A model generated the notes under the pieces. It saw only the letters and a program-made list of their open reading frames with translations, did not search any database and was not told the origin of the DNA. A stretch of 64,000 bases of DNA from Clostridium sp. (GTDB lineage Bacteria; Bacillota; Clostridia; Lachnospirales; Lachnospiraceae), in contig JAMPFU010000009.1 of the NCBI GenBank assembly GCA_023664385.1, forward strand, positions 1 through 64,000. The letters are read 5' to 3'. Within the stretch, counting starts at the first letter, position 1. Each line of letters opens with the position of its first letter. The position numbers and the translations under genes were made by a program. Of the stretch, positions 46,054 to 56,882 are shown piece by piece.

Positions 46054-47103
46054 ATGGAGCTGGATGAGCGTAAGAAGAAAATTCTGAAAGCCATTATAGC
46101 CAATTACCTTGAAACCGGTGAGCCTGTAGGCTCGCGTACAATTTCAAAATATACGGATACGGATTTATCCTTAAGCTCGGCAACAATCAGAAATGAGATG
46201 GCTGACCTGGAGGAGATGGGCTACATTGTCCAGCCGCATACATCAGCGGGAAGAATACCGACAGACAAGGGCTACAGATTTTATGTGGATAGCCTCATGG
46301 AGGAGAAGGTTGATGTTGAGGAGGAAAAAAGCTCACTGCTTGAGCGTGTTGACAGGATGGAGCTTTTGCTGAAGCAGGTTGCAAAGGTGCTTGCCTACAA
46401 TACAAATTATGCAACCATGGTTACTGCTCCAAAGTACAGAAAAACCGTTAAGTTTATACAGCTTTCCAAGATTGATGCAGATAACCTTTTAGCAGTTATC
46501 GTTGTTGACGGAAACATCATCAAAAATAAGATGATAGAGGTAAAGGTTGAGCTTGATAACGAGGATGTTTTAAAATTTAACATTCTGCTGAATACATTTC
46601 TTCAGGGTGCATCATTGGAGGATATTAACCTTGAGATGATACAGGCGATGAAGACACAATCCGGCGAGTATGCGCCTATTCTTGAGGATATTTTTTCAGG
46701 CATTGTTGATGCGATACATGATGCAAATGAGCTTGAGATATACACAAGCGGAGCTACGAACATATTAAAGTACCCTGAGCTTGGAGATATCAGTAAGACA
46801 AGCGAGCTGCTGGAAAAGTTTGAGGATAAGAGCGAGCTGTCACATCTGATAGAGGAAACGACAAACAAGGCGGACGGTACAGGTATTCAGGTGTATATTG
46901 GAGAGGAAGCGCCGGATCAGGATATGAAGGATTGTTCAATTGTAACGGCAACCTACAAGATGCCTGAGGGAGCAGAGGGAACCATAGGTATTTTGGGTCC
47001 AAAAAGAATGGATTATAAAAAAGTAGTCAGTACATTAAAAAATCTGACTATAGAATTAGATGAGATATTTAAGAAAAGCAAAGGGGTGAATCATGATGGC
47101 TAA
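46054..47103 (+). CDS. hrcA: Heat-inducible transcription repressor HrcA
   Basis: This 349-residue repressor binds CIRCE and needs GroEL for activity. The winged helix has LSSATIRNEMADLEEMGYI followed by VQPHTSAGRIPTDKGYRFYV, the family hallmark. AAAGGGTGAT precedes the ATG. It is the first gene of hrcA-grpE-dnaK-dnaJ-prmA and overlaps grpE by a few bases. Confidence 0.96.
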   Translation: MELDERKKKILKAIIANYLETGEPVGSRTISKYTDTDLSLSSATIRNEMADLEEMGYIVQPHTSAGRIPTDKGYRFYVDSLMEEKVDVEEEKSSLLERVDRMELLLKQVAKVLAYNTNYATMVTAPKYRKTVKFIQLSKIDADNLLAVIVVDGNIIKNKMIEVKVELDNEDVLKFNILLNTFLQGASLEDINLEMIQAMKTQSGEYAPILEDIFSGIVDAIHDANELEIYTSGATNILKYPELGDISKTSELLEKFEDKSELSHLIEETTNKADGTGIQVYIGEEAPDQDMKDCSIVTATYKMPEGAEGTIGILGPKRMDYKKVVSTLKNLTIELDEIFKKSKGVNHDG

Positions 47104-47782
47104 GAGTAATAGCTCAAAGAATGGAGAGTCTGGCAAAAAGGTTGCAACAAATCCTGAGGTGAAGGATGTAGCCGCAGAGGATGTTGAGGTAACTGACGAT
47201 ACGCCTGTCGAGGAAGGTACGGATGTCCGTATTGACGAGGTGGAGGAGGTATCTGCCGATGATCCTGAAAAAGCTATGGAGGCAAAGCCAAAGCCGGTTC
47301 CTAAGGGAAGCAGAAGGGGCAGCAAGTCGCTTATGATAGAGCTTGAAAAAGCAAAGGAGCTTGCCCAAGGGAATGAGGATAAATATAAGAGACTTCTTGC
47401 AGAGTTTGACAATGCAAGGCAGAGGAATGAAAAAGAATCCAAGAAAATGTACGACATAGGTGCAAAGGAGGTTCTTGAAAAGCTTTTACCTGTTGTAGAT
47501 AACTTTGAGAGAGCCCTTGGAAGTATTCCTGAGGAGGATAAGGACAGAGCCTTTGAGCAGGGCATTGACAAGATATACAGACAGCTTATGGTATCTCTTG
47601 AGGATGTGGGCGTAGTACCTATGAATGCAGAGGGAACAAGCTTTAATCCTGATTTTCATAATGCGGTTATGCATATAGAGGACGAACAGTATGAGGAAAA
47701 TATTGTTGTTGAGGAGATGCAGAAGGGTTATATGTATAAGGATCAGGTTTTAAGACATAGTATGGTTAAGGTTGCAAACTAA
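47093..47782 (+). CDS. grpE: Nucleotide exchange factor GrpE
   Basis: This 229-residue dimer releases ADP from DnaK. The first 85 residues are an acidic, low-complexity extension. A coiled-coil (EKAKELAQGNEDKYKRLLAE) and the C-terminal beta domain (LEDVGVVPMNAEGTSFNPDF, HAVMHIED-like) follow. It starts with ATGATG at 47093/47096; the latter is better spaced from AAGGGGTGA. The start overlaps the hrcA stop, so translation is coupled. Confidence 0.95.
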   Translation: MMAKSNSSKNGESGKKVATNPEVKDVAAEDVEVTDDTPVEEGTDVRIDEVEEVSADDPEKAMEAKPKPVPKGSRRGSKSLMIELEKAKELAQGNEDKYKRLLAEFDNARQRNEKESKKMYDIGAKEVLEKLLPVVDNFERALGSIPEEDKDRAFEQGIDKIYRQLMVSLEDVGVVPMNAEGTSFNPDFHNAVMHIEDEQYEENIVVEEMQKGYMYKDQVLRHSMVKVAN

Positions 47783-47806
47783 AATGACAATACATGGAAA
47801 CAATAA

Positions 47807-49687
<1,881 letters not shown>

Positions 49688-49740
49688 TTTTAACCTTAAA
49701 TGATTATTATTTCTAAGAAAGAAATTATGGGTGAATTCAG

Positions 49741-50901
49741 ATGGCTGATAAAAGAGATTATTATGAGGTGCTCGGCGTTGCAAAAAACGCCGATGACGCT
49801 GAATTAAAAAAAGCATACCGTAAGGTAGCAAAAAAATACCATCCTGACACGAATCCGGGAGATCAGGAAGCCGAAGAAAAGTTTAAGGAGGCTGCCGAGG
49901 CTTATGCCGTATTGTCTGACCCGGAGAAACGGTCAAAATACGACCAGTATGGTCATGCCGCCTTTGATCAAAATGGTGGTCCGGGCGGATTTGGCGGATT
50001 TGATTTCGCAGATATGGGCGATATATTTGGCGACATTTTCGGTGATATGTTCGGAGGCGGCTCCAGACACCGGCAGTCAAACGGACCTGTCAAGGGTGCC
50101 AATATAAAGACAACCGTTCGTGTTTCCTTTGAGGAGGCAGTTTTCGGTACACAGGAGGAGCTTGAGCTTCCACTTAAGGATGAGTGTGACGTATGTAAGG
50201 GAAGTGGCTCTCAGCCGGGACACCAGCCTGAAACCTGCTCAAAATGTGCAGGAAAGGGGCAGGTTGTATTTACGCAGCAGTCACTGTTCGGCATGACAAG
50301 GACTGTGCAGACATGTCCTGATTGCGGCGGTTCCGGAAAGATTATTAAATATAAGTGCAGCAATTGTGCAGGCACGGGCTTTGTCAAGAGCAAGAAAAAA
50401 ATTCAGGTTGCCGTTCCTGCTGGTATTGATAACGGTCAAAGCATCCGTATCAGGGAAAAGGGAGAGCCTGGCATCAACGGTGGAGGACGCGGCGATCTTC
50501 TTGTTACGGTTTTGGTTGACAGACATCCTGTATTTCAAAGACAGGAGTATGACATATATTCCTCTGAGCCGATAAGCTTTACGCAGGCTGCATTAGGCGG
50601 AAGAATTACAATTACTACAATTGACGGACCTTACGAGATAGACATAAAGCCTGGAACGCAGACTGATACGAAGGTGAAGCTTAAGGGCAAGGGCGTACCT
50701 ACGCTCCGTAATAAGACAGTGCGTGGAGACCATTACGTAACATTGGTGGTACAGGTACCGGATAAGCTGACGGAGGAACAGAAGTCAATACTTAACCAGT
50801 ACGCAAATACGACAACCGTAAATGCAAGGTCATCAACAGATTCAGCAGGAGGCTTTAGCTTTGGCGACCACAAGAAGAAAAAGGGATTTAAAAAATTATG
50901 A
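49741..50901 (+). CDS. dnaJ: Chaperone protein DnaJ (Hsp40)
   Basis: This 386-residue co-chaperone stimulates DnaK ATPase. The J domain has the HPD motif ([11 protein letters not shown]), then a Gly/Phe region, four CxxCxGxG zinc repeats ([32 protein letters not shown]) and the C-terminal substrate domain. Intact. The stop overlaps the prmA start. Confidence 0.97.
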   Translation: MADKRDYYEVLGVAKNADDAELKKAYRKVAKKYHPDTNPGDQEAEEKFKEAAEAYAVLSDPEKRSKYDQYGHAAFDQNGGPGGFGGFDFADMGDIFGDIFGDMFGGGSRHRQSNGPVKGANIKTTVRVSFEEAVFGTQEELELPLKDECDVCKGSGSQPGHQPETCSKCAGKGQVVFTQQSLFGMTRTVQTCPDCGGSGKIIKYKCSNCAGTGFVKSKKKIQVAVPAGIDNGQSIRIREKGEPGINGGGRGDLLVTVLVDRHPVFQRQEYDIYSSEPISFTQAALGGRITITTIDGPYEIDIKPGTQTDTKVKLKGKGVPTLRNKTVRGDHYVTLVVQVPDKLTEEQKSILNQYANTTTVNARSSTDSAGGFSFGDHKKKKGFKKL

Positions 50902-52112
50902 TGTGGACAAAAATTTCAATCGATACAAGCTGTGAGGCTGTAGATTTACTCAGTGCCTTTCTTGATGAGAAGGGGGTTGAGGGAATTATGATTGAGGATA
51001 ATGTTCCACTTACCGATGAAGATAAAAAGGCTATGTATGTAGACATTCCCCTTGTGACAGGTGAGGATGATGGTACGGCAAAGGTATCATGCTTTGTTCC
51101 AATGGAGCAAAAGGGTGACATATCGGATATGGAAAACATAAGCCTTGATATTGAGTGCTTAAAGGCGGATATAGCGGCAGAGCTTATCCGCCTTAAAGAG
51201 TTTATACCGGTAGGTTCCATGAACATTGAAACCTCAATCACGGAAGATACAGACTGGATGAACAACTGGAAAAGCTTTTTTAAGCCGTTCCGTCTATACG
51301 ACAATATTGTTATCAAGCCGACATGGGAGGCATATGATGACAAAAGGCAGGAGGATATTGTTGTTGAGATTGACCCTGGAATTGCATTTGGTACAGGCTC
51401 CCACGAAACGACAAAGCTTTGCATCGGACAGATAAAGAAATATTTGCAAGCAGGCGACACGGTATTTGACGTGGGTTCGGGAAGCGGCATCCTATCAATT
51501 ATAAGCTCGCTTTTAGGGGCGGGCTTCGTGCATGGAATGGATATCGATGAGGTTGCAGTTAAAGCCGCCAAGGAAAATGCGGCGGTAAACGGCATCGGCG
51601 AAGACAAGCTTGTGTTTACGTGTGGAAATCTTTTAGGCGAAAATGTTATAGGCAGGGATGATTCCTACAGCCTGACGGGAGCTTATAATAAAAAGGGAAA
51701 TGACGCAGGCAGCATAAGAAATAATCCATATCTGATAAAGCCAAACAAAATATTGCAGGAAAAAGATACCCATAATTTGCATGACGAAGCAGAAGCTGGG
51801 CATAAAGAAAATGGTGGCTATAATTTTGAAGCAGCAGGCAATAATCATGAAAAAAAATGCGACTGTGATTTTGAAGCAACAGATATAGAATATGTAAAAT
51901 ATGATATAGTCGTCGCTAATATACTTGCAGACGTCATTATTCCTTTATCAGCGGTCATAAGACCATATATCAAGGATGGTGGATATTTTATTACGTCAGG
52001 AATTATAAATGAGAAGGAAGCTGCCGTAAAGGAGGCACTTGCTTCAAACGGCTTTGAGATAATTGATGTTGTTCATATGAACGATTGGGTTTCGGTTGTG
52101 GCAAGGGGATGA
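50898..52112 (+). CDS. prmA: Ribosomal protein L11 methyltransferase with large insertion
   Basis: This 404-residue SAM-dependent enzyme trimethylates ribosomal protein L11. SAM motifs: [37 protein letters not shown] and [13 protein letters not shown]. The usual length is near 310-320. The extra part is about 80 residues (250-333) between [10 protein letters not shown] and [10 protein letters not shown], low-complexity and rich in Asn, His, Glu and Lys. The reading frame stays open through it. It starts in ATGATG overlapping the dnaJ stop. In many Firmicutes rsmE follows; here it does not. Confidence 0.92.
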   Translation: MMWTKISIDTSCEAVDLLSAFLDEKGVEGIMIEDNVPLTDEDKKAMYVDIPLVTGEDDGTAKVSCFVPMEQKGDISDMENISLDIECLKADIAAELIRLKEFIPVGSMNIETSITEDTDWMNNWKSFFKPFRLYDNIVIKPTWEAYDDKRQEDIVVEIDPGIAFGTGSHETTKLCIGQIKKYLQAGDTVFDVGSGSGILSIISSLLGAGFVHGMDIDEVAVKAAKENAAVNGIGEDKLVFTCGNLLGENVIGRDDSYSLTGAYNKKGNDAGSIRNNPYLIKPNKILQEKDTHNLHDEAEAGHKENGGYNFEAAGNNHEKKCDCDFEATDIEYVKYDIVVANILADVIIPLSAVIRPYIKDGGYFITSGIINEKEAAVKEALASNGFEIIDVVHMNDWVSVVARG

Positions 52113-52291
52113 TGTTGAAGTAAGTTTCATTGAGCAAAATAGAATGATTATATAAATCGAACCTGTGATATTGCCTCCATTTTGGCTCTAAAAATTTTGG
52201 ACGAGATAGAAAAAATTGCAAAATATGACGATATTATGCCGCTTTGGGAAAATAGTTGCTGCCAATAAGAAAAGTGATAGAGCATACTGCA

Positions 52292-52339
52292 AATTTACAT
52301 GTAAATTCGCTTGTGAAAATATACAGATGTGTATATAAT
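52292..52339 (+). promoter_or_regulatory. Promoter and palindrome upstream of the Phd/YefM antitoxin
   Basis: The 16-base palindrome AATTTACATGTAAATT (52292-52307) is followed by TTGTGA (52311-52316), 17 bases and TATAAT (52334-52339). The palindrome is a likely antitoxin operator. Nothing is recognised in 52113-52291. Confidence 0.6.
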
Positions 52340-52371
52340 GAAAGAAAGTCTGGTAAGAAGGAGATATTATT

Positions 52372-52632
52372 ATGCCTAATATAAAACCAATTTCTGATTT
52401 GCGAAATTACACAGAAGTGCTGAAGCAGGTAGATGCTTCAAACCGTGTGTATCTTACTCGCAATGGACATGGGGAATATGCTATTCTTACTATGTCAGAG
52501 ATAGATGATCTTGATAGATGCAGGGCTGCTTATACACTTTTCTCCAAATTAAAGAAGGCAGAGGAACGTGCAGATAAGGAAGGTTGGATTTCTGTAGATG
52601 ATTTGGAAAAAGAATTGGGGGCAGCAGATTGA
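52372..52632 (+). CDS. Phd/YefM-family antitoxin
   Basis: This 86-residue antitoxin starts MPNIKPISDLRNYTEVLKQV and continues VYLTRNGHGEYAILTMSE, the classic Phd/YefM fold that binds DNA and blocks a RelE/YoeB-type toxin with its C-terminal tail. AAGGAGA precedes the ATG. The stop overlaps the TTG start of the toxin remnant downstream. The antitoxin itself looks complete. Confidence 0.85.
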   Translation: MPNIKPISDLRNYTEVLKQVDASNRVYLTRNGHGEYAILTMSEIDDLDRCRAAYTLFSKLKKAEERADKEGWISVDDLEKELGAAD

Positions 52633-52957
52633 AGAAACTGAAATACTCTCCGGATGCTCGTGAGAAGTTAAAGCAGATAAAACAGTATGTGACGCAGAGG
52701 GTAAAGTTATTAAAAAAATGACAAAATCCATTCGAGATTTACAGCAATTTGAAGAAAAAGGTATTTCTGTGGAAAGTCTTTTGGGTATTCCATGTGATTA
52801 CAGAATGTTATATGTTCAACATAATTATGTGTTTTATCAAATTGGAGCTGATGTCATAAAAATTATAGATATATACAATGAAAAAGAGGACTTTATGTGG
52901 AAGCTCTTTGGGACTAAGACTATTGCTGAGGAGACAGAAAATTATTGGAAAGATTAG
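52629..52957 (+). pseudogene. RelE/ParE-family toxin, frameshifted
   Basis: TTG 52629 opens LKKLKYSPDAREKLKQIKQ and stops after 30 codons. From 52718 another frame continues MTKSIRDLQQFEEKG...YRMLYVQHNYVFYQ...KIIDIYNEKEDF, the rest of the same toxin family. The join at about 52695-52717 has lost bases corresponding to about 9 or 10 residues and a frame. So the toxin is probably inactive while its antitoxin is kept, as at 63-503. Confidence 0.8.
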
Positions 52958-52959
52958 TG

Positions 52960-52995
52960 GCAGCATTTTGTGTGATATGCTGCTTTTCTTTTTTT
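52960..52995 (+). terminator. Terminator of the toxin-antitoxin remnant
   Basis: GCAGCAT (52960-52966) pairs with ATGCTGC (52977-52983), followed by TTTTCTTTTTTT. The 260 bases after it (to 53259) show no gene. Confidence 0.8.
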
Positions 52996-53259
52996 ATTAA
53001 TTTGATGGGTTCCTTTTTTAATAAAGTTTTCATTAGATCAGCCTACTTTAAGATGTAATAAAAACAATGGTTGCCGTTCAAACGAGGCGGTGGACGGATG
53101 AAAAATAAGATATGTAGTTGTTGCATGGAATAAAAAATGGTAAACTAAGTATAGTAGTGGTGGTTGTTTGCTATATGTATTGTGTTTGTTTTGTGGTGCC
53201 TCAATAATAATATAAATGAACAAAAAAAACTGCAATTCTGTTTGAAGGAGTGACGCTGG

Positions 53260-53712
53260 ATGATTGATATATATACAGAAAAACAAGAGTCAAAAGATTG
53301 GATTCTTCAAAATGATTTGTATTTCAATTTGAATACAGGTAATGAAGAAATGTCTGAAAATGAAATAAAGCTCATTCAGCAAGTGGATGAGGCGAAATTG
53401 ACACCAGATAAACATATTGAAACAAAGTATGGTTTGGGTACAATTCGTAATTTGTCATCTGGATGCAAGACATTACTTAATATTGTAAAACATCCGGATA
53501 AAGTGGTATGTGTAGAGGAATGTGGTCCGAATGTGCTTAAAATTATTTTTGCAATGGATAATATAAAGATATATATGTCCCGTCCTACACTTGCAGAGAT
53601 TCCGGATGATGCAGAATTCAGATTCAATGATGCAGATGTGGTGACTGGAAATTCAGGGTACAATGCTTGGTGGAGTAAAGAGTATGAAAGGAGAGAAGCA
53701 GATGATTTATAA
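53260..53712 (+). CDS. DUF4869-like hypothetical protein
   Basis: This 150-residue cytosolic protein reads MIDIYTEKQESKDWILQNDL and carries LSSGCKTLLNIVKHPDKVVC and ECGPNVLKIIF, which resemble the DUF4869 pattern seen in gut Clostridia. Function unknown. GAAGGAGTGA precedes the ATG. It overlaps the next gene, a small P-loop ATPase, by 11 bases, so they are surely co-expressed. The area is AT-richer than the housekeeping genes around it. Confidence 0.55.
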   Translation: MIDIYTEKQESKDWILQNDLYFNLNTGNEEMSENEIKLIQQVDEAKLTPDKHIETKYGLGTIRNLSSGCKTLLNIVKHPDKVVCVEECGPNVLKIIFAMDNIKIYMSRPTLAEIPDDAEFRFNDADVVTGNSGYNAWWSKEYERREADDL

Positions 53713-54103
53713 GAATATTACATTTAAAGCAGATCCATTTTCGTACGATTTAGTGTTTGATGATAGAATAACTCTTGTTGGCGGGGATAGTGGCACAGGT
53801 AAAACCGTTCTTTATGAAATTATGGAAGACTTAAGACTTACCGATCCATATAAAGCAATTAAACTGTTTAATTACAAATCGGATAATTTTTTAGAGCTGG
53901 TGAAACAGTGTAGGGACAATTTTATCGTGATTGATAATGTGGATATTTTGATTACTGATGAAGTCAGAAAATTTATTAATTTTGAATTTTCTAATCAATA
54001 TATGCTTTTTTTAAGAAATTGTGATGGACTTAATGTATCTGATAAGAGTTTTAAGGTATTGAAGCTTGATAATAACAGGATAACATTGGAAGAGGAGTTG
54101 TGA
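53702..54103 (+). CDS. Small P-loop ATPase
   Basis: This 133-residue protein reads as a stripped-down P-loop ATPase: Walker A GGDSGTGKT (residues 27-35) in the ITLVGGDSGTGKTVLYEIM strand-helix unit, and a Walker B-like FIVIDNVDIL (75-83). There is no ABC signature, no helicase motifs and no DNA-binding domain. AGGAGA fits ATG 53702; ATG 53684 is possible. It overlaps the DUF4869-like gene and is 1 base before the TOPRIM-like gene. A separate ATPase plus nuclease-like partner is the layout of several split defence systems, but this exact set was not recognised. Confidence 0.6.
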   Translation: MIYKNITFKADPFSYDLVFDDRITLVGGDSGTGKTVLYEIMEDLRLTDPYKAIKLFNYKSDNFLELVKQCRDNFIVIDNVDILITDEVRKFINFEFSNQYMLFLRNCDGLNVSDKSFKVLKLDNNRITLEEEL

Positions 54104-54104
54104 T

Positions 54105-54785
54105 ATGAAATATTTATGGACAGAAGATACTGGTGCTGGACTTCACTTCTGGAAATTGGTTAATCAACGTTTCTTTGATAATGCACTTGCAATCGAAAGT
54201 AAAAAAAGCAATCAGGGCATCTTGGATGCACTGTCAGATCTGGAAATTAAAGCGGATGACAAGTATTATATTGCATTTGATTATGTGGTTGATAATCAGG
54301 ATATTCGAAATAAATATCGTATGCTGAAATCAATAGCAGAGCAGTCAGAAGGTAAGGTTATAATTCTTGATATGATTTGTTTTGAATATCTAATTCTTGC
54401 CTTTGACAAACTGGTAGTGTGGACAGGCACAGGAAAGACGGATAAAATTAAGATTCGTGATGATGTTTTGTCTGCAATTGAGAGTCATAGAATTAATTTG
54501 TCAAAGATTGATGACGAGAAGACTTTACAGTATTTGGTTAGTTTTAAGAGATATTCTACAGAGTGGGTGATGAAATCATTGGTAGGCGAATTTACACAAA
54601 ACGAGAAGTGGTCTGTTAAAGGTCCGCTTATGGGTGAGTGCTGGTATCAGGATTGTTGTGTATCTGAACATCAGGATAGTCTTAGGTGTGGTAAGCCAGA
54701 GGTTGAAGGTGGAAGTGAGAAGATGCAGAGGCTGATACAGTCAGAAACAGTTACAAAAGTATTGCAAATACTTCAACAATACTAA
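54105..54785 (+). CDS. Hypothetical protein, possible TOPRIM-like fold
   Basis: This 226-residue protein starts MKYLWTEDTGAGLHFWKLVN (acidic Glu7). The strand YYIAFDYVVDNQD gives Asp59 and Asp63, which could be the Glu...DxD set of a TOPRIM domain as in OLD nucleases; KVIILDMICFEYLIL continues an alternating beta-alpha core. Near the C-terminus WYQDCC followed by a Cys in SLRCGK may bind metal. It starts right after the ATPase stop. The TOPRIM reading is a guess from spacing; no family was recognised with certainty. Confidence 0.5.
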   Translation: MKYLWTEDTGAGLHFWKLVNQRFFDNALAIESKKSNQGILDALSDLEIKADDKYYIAFDYVVDNQDIRNKYRMLKSIAEQSEGKVIILDMICFEYLILAFDKLVVWTGTGKTDKIKIRDDVLSAIESHRINLSKIDDEKTLQYLVSFKRYSTEWVMKSLVGEFTQNEKWSVKGPLMGECWYQDCCVSEHQDSLRCGKPEVEGGSEKMQRLIQSETVTKVLQILQQY

Positions 54786-54815
54786 ATGCAGATTTGATGA
54801 TATCAGAGGAAAAAT

Positions 54816-55210
54816 ATGTTGAAAAGAGGCAGCATACATGTGTATAATGGTGCTGAAATAACTTACTCTGACATGAAAAATTGATAAAGGATATGACCTA
54901 TGTAAAAGATGACAAACAGTAAATGGGGGAAACAGATATGGTAACGCTTACATTTAAGTTTAAGGAGGAAAGGGTAAGTGAGGTATTGGTATACGATAGA
55001 TGAACTGCTTGCACCCATGCGGGAACACTCAGCGAAGTATGGGATTGCTGAGATTGAGCATGGGGTATTTGCCAAGGTTGGAATGAGTGCATTGGGGCGA
55101 TAGGAAAGCATATAGTAAATGTTCCGATGAATTTTTTGTAGTATATGAGTGGATGGACTCTGAATGTAGATGGGGAAGATTGTAAGTCAAAAGAAGATAG
55201 TGAAGAATAA
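54816..55210 (+). pseudogene. Decayed small ORFs after the ATPase cassette
   Basis: ATG 54816 opens MLKRGSIHVYNGAEITYSDM and stops; LIKDMTYVKDDKQ follows in another frame. From 54939, MVTLTFKFKEERVSEVLVY breaks and is continued in other frames by DELLAPMREHSAKYGIAEIE, HGVFAKVGMSALG, IGKHIVNVPMNF and YMSGWTLNVDGEDC, ending TAA 55208-55210. This looks like one small conserved protein gene with several frameshifts. The family was not identified. Confidence 0.55.
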
Positions 55211-55301
55211 GAGAAGATTAAATTTTGCATCAAGGTGATGCAGAATTATAAAATATATTACGAAGCAAAACAAAAAAACATTCAAGCAAGGAGAAAAAAT
55301 T

Positions 55302-55952
55302 ATGATATATCCAAATTGTGGGGTTGAGGTACCTGATGGAAGTAACCAATGTACAAGCTGTGGAGCGTTCTTTAATGTGCAGTATCAGGGAACACCGAAT
55401 TATGATGCCCAATATCAAGGTATGTCAAATTATAACGGTCAGTATCAGGGAATGCAGAACAATATGCAGTATCAGGGAACACCGAGTTATGATGCCCAAT
55501 ATCAAGGTACACCGAATTATGACGGTCAGTATCAGGGAATGCAGAACAATATGCAATACCAGCCTGCACCTGCTAAGAAAAAAACAGGATTGATTATTGG
55601 TATTATATCAGGTGTTGCAGCAGTGGCGTTAATTATCGTGCTTTGTGTTGTTTTCCTTGGAAAAGGAAAGCTTGATGGAAGATATGCGTGCAGTGATATG
55701 GCATGGCTTGGAATGGATTTATATATTGAAATTGACGGTGATAAATTTAAACTTATTTCAGAATATGATGCAGATGGAGACGGTGTTATTTCCGGTGATG
55801 ACGAGAGAGATGTGGACGAAGGCACCGTTAAACTGAATGGTGATATCGTAACCCTTACAATTGAGGATAGCTCAATGGACTGTGCTTACGATGCCAAGGA
55901 AGGTACTATCACAATGGATGACGGCATTAAATTAGTGTTTAAGAAAGAGTAA
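55302..55952 (+). CDS. Membrane protein with degenerate zinc ribbon and YQG repeats
   Basis: This 216-residue protein has an N-terminal zinc-ribbon-like motif, MIYPNCG...CTSCG, in which the first expected Cys is Tyr3, so only three ligands remain. Tandem YQGTPNYDAQ-type repeats (about 27-88) give a flexible Gln/Tyr/Asn linker. One membrane helix (about 97-122) is followed by an extracytosolic domain of about 90 acidic residues with DADGDGVISGDD, a possible calcium site. The family of zinc-ribbon plus single-helix proteins is common in Clostridia, role unknown. The stop overlaps the convergent TauE gene by about 20 bases. Confidence 0.65.
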   Translation: MIYPNCGVEVPDGSNQCTSCGAFFNVQYQGTPNYDAQYQGMSNYNGQYQGMQNNMQYQGTPSYDAQYQGTPNYDGQYQGMQNNMQYQPAPAKKKTGLIIGIISGVAAVALIIVLCVVFLGKGKLDGRYACSDMAWLGMDLYIEIDGDKFKLISEYDADGDGVISGDDERDVDEGTVKLNGDIVTLTIEDSSMDCAYDAKEGTITMDDGIKLVFKKE

Positions 55953-56750
55953 AATCTGCTCCCAATAATTCAGAAGCAGCATGACAGCACCAAGGATTGT
56001 TAAAATCACGCCGGTTACGAAACCGACAGTGCGGTTGTTGACCTTGTTGGCAAATTGGGCTGAACCGATAGAAGCAACGGTTGCCGTTATGATACAGATG
56101 AGCAGCACGTCCCAGCGTTCCAAGGCAATCGAGGGGTCTATCATAATATGGCTGACCGATGCGATAAGTGCCGTAAAGGTCATAATAAATGTGCTGGTGC
56201 CAACAGCAGGCTTCCTGTCCATTCCTAAAAATGCGGTAAATACCACCAGCATCATCATTCCACCGCCTGAACCGACAAAGCCTGTGCCAAAGCCGATGGT
56301 CAGTCCAAAGAACAATGAAATGGCAACGCCTTTTCGGTCAAGTCCCGTACCCCTTGCAATCGTTTCTTTTCGCTCTGTATCAGGTTTTATTAAAAAGCGG
56401 ATGCCAATAAAAAAGGTCAGAAATAGCGAAAAACTGCCAAGCACGACATTTCCAGCCGACCATGCTGCAAAGCTGCCTGCAATACACATGCCGATAATGC
56501 AGGTAAGCATAATCCAGCCACGCTTTAAGTCAATGTTTTTGTGACGGATATATATGCCAGTCGTAACGGCAGAGCCGAGGATATCTGATGCCAAAGCAAT
56601 TGCTGTAGCGTGATAGGCTCCTGTTTCTCCTGCAAAGGATGGGCAGAGCACAATCAGAATCGGCACCATAACAGTAGCAGCGGAAAGTCCTGCAAGACCT
56701 GTACCGATGCCTGCACCTAAAGCTGCAACAATATACCAAATATATTCCAT
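55932..56750 (-). CDS. TauE/SafE-family anion exporter
   Basis: This 272-residue membrane protein has about eight helices in two repeats: GAGIGTGLAGLSAATVMVPI in the first half and IGFGTGFVGSGGGMMMLVVF in the second, typical of the sulfite/sulfonate exporter TauE/SafE group. The substrate is unknown. GGGAGGAA precedes the ATG. It follows the LysR gene on the same strand after 132 bases and could be co-transcribed. Confidence 0.88.
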   Translation of the reverse strand: MEYIWYIVAALGAGIGTGLAGLSAATVMVPILIVLCPSFAGETGAYHATAIALASDILGSAVTTGIYIRHKNIDLKRGWIMLTCIIGMCIAGSFAAWSAGNVVLGSFSLFLTFFIGIRFLIKPDTERKETIARGTGLDRKGVAISLFFGLTIGFGTGFVGSGGGMMMLVVFTAFLGMDRKPAVGTSTFIMTFTALIASVSHIMIDPSIALERWDVLLICIITATVASIGSAQFANKVNNRTVGFVTGVILTILGAVMLLLNYWEQILLFLKH

Positions 56751-56882
56751 GGAAATTCCTCCCTGTATCTTTGACGATAAAAAACCAAAATTACATATAC
56801 TGCATTATAGCTGGCAAATGTTAGGTTTGCAACCGACAGATAAAGTGAAAAAAACTTGGAATGATGTACATGCATATCTGAT

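Noticed and set aside
47114..47368. 84-codon minus-strand frame in grpE
   Set aside because: Antisense to a conserved gene without initiation signals.
53038..53286. 82-codon minus-strand frame upstream of the ATPase cassette
   Set aside because: It is low-complexity, has no ribosome site and overlaps the start of the DUF4869-like gene.
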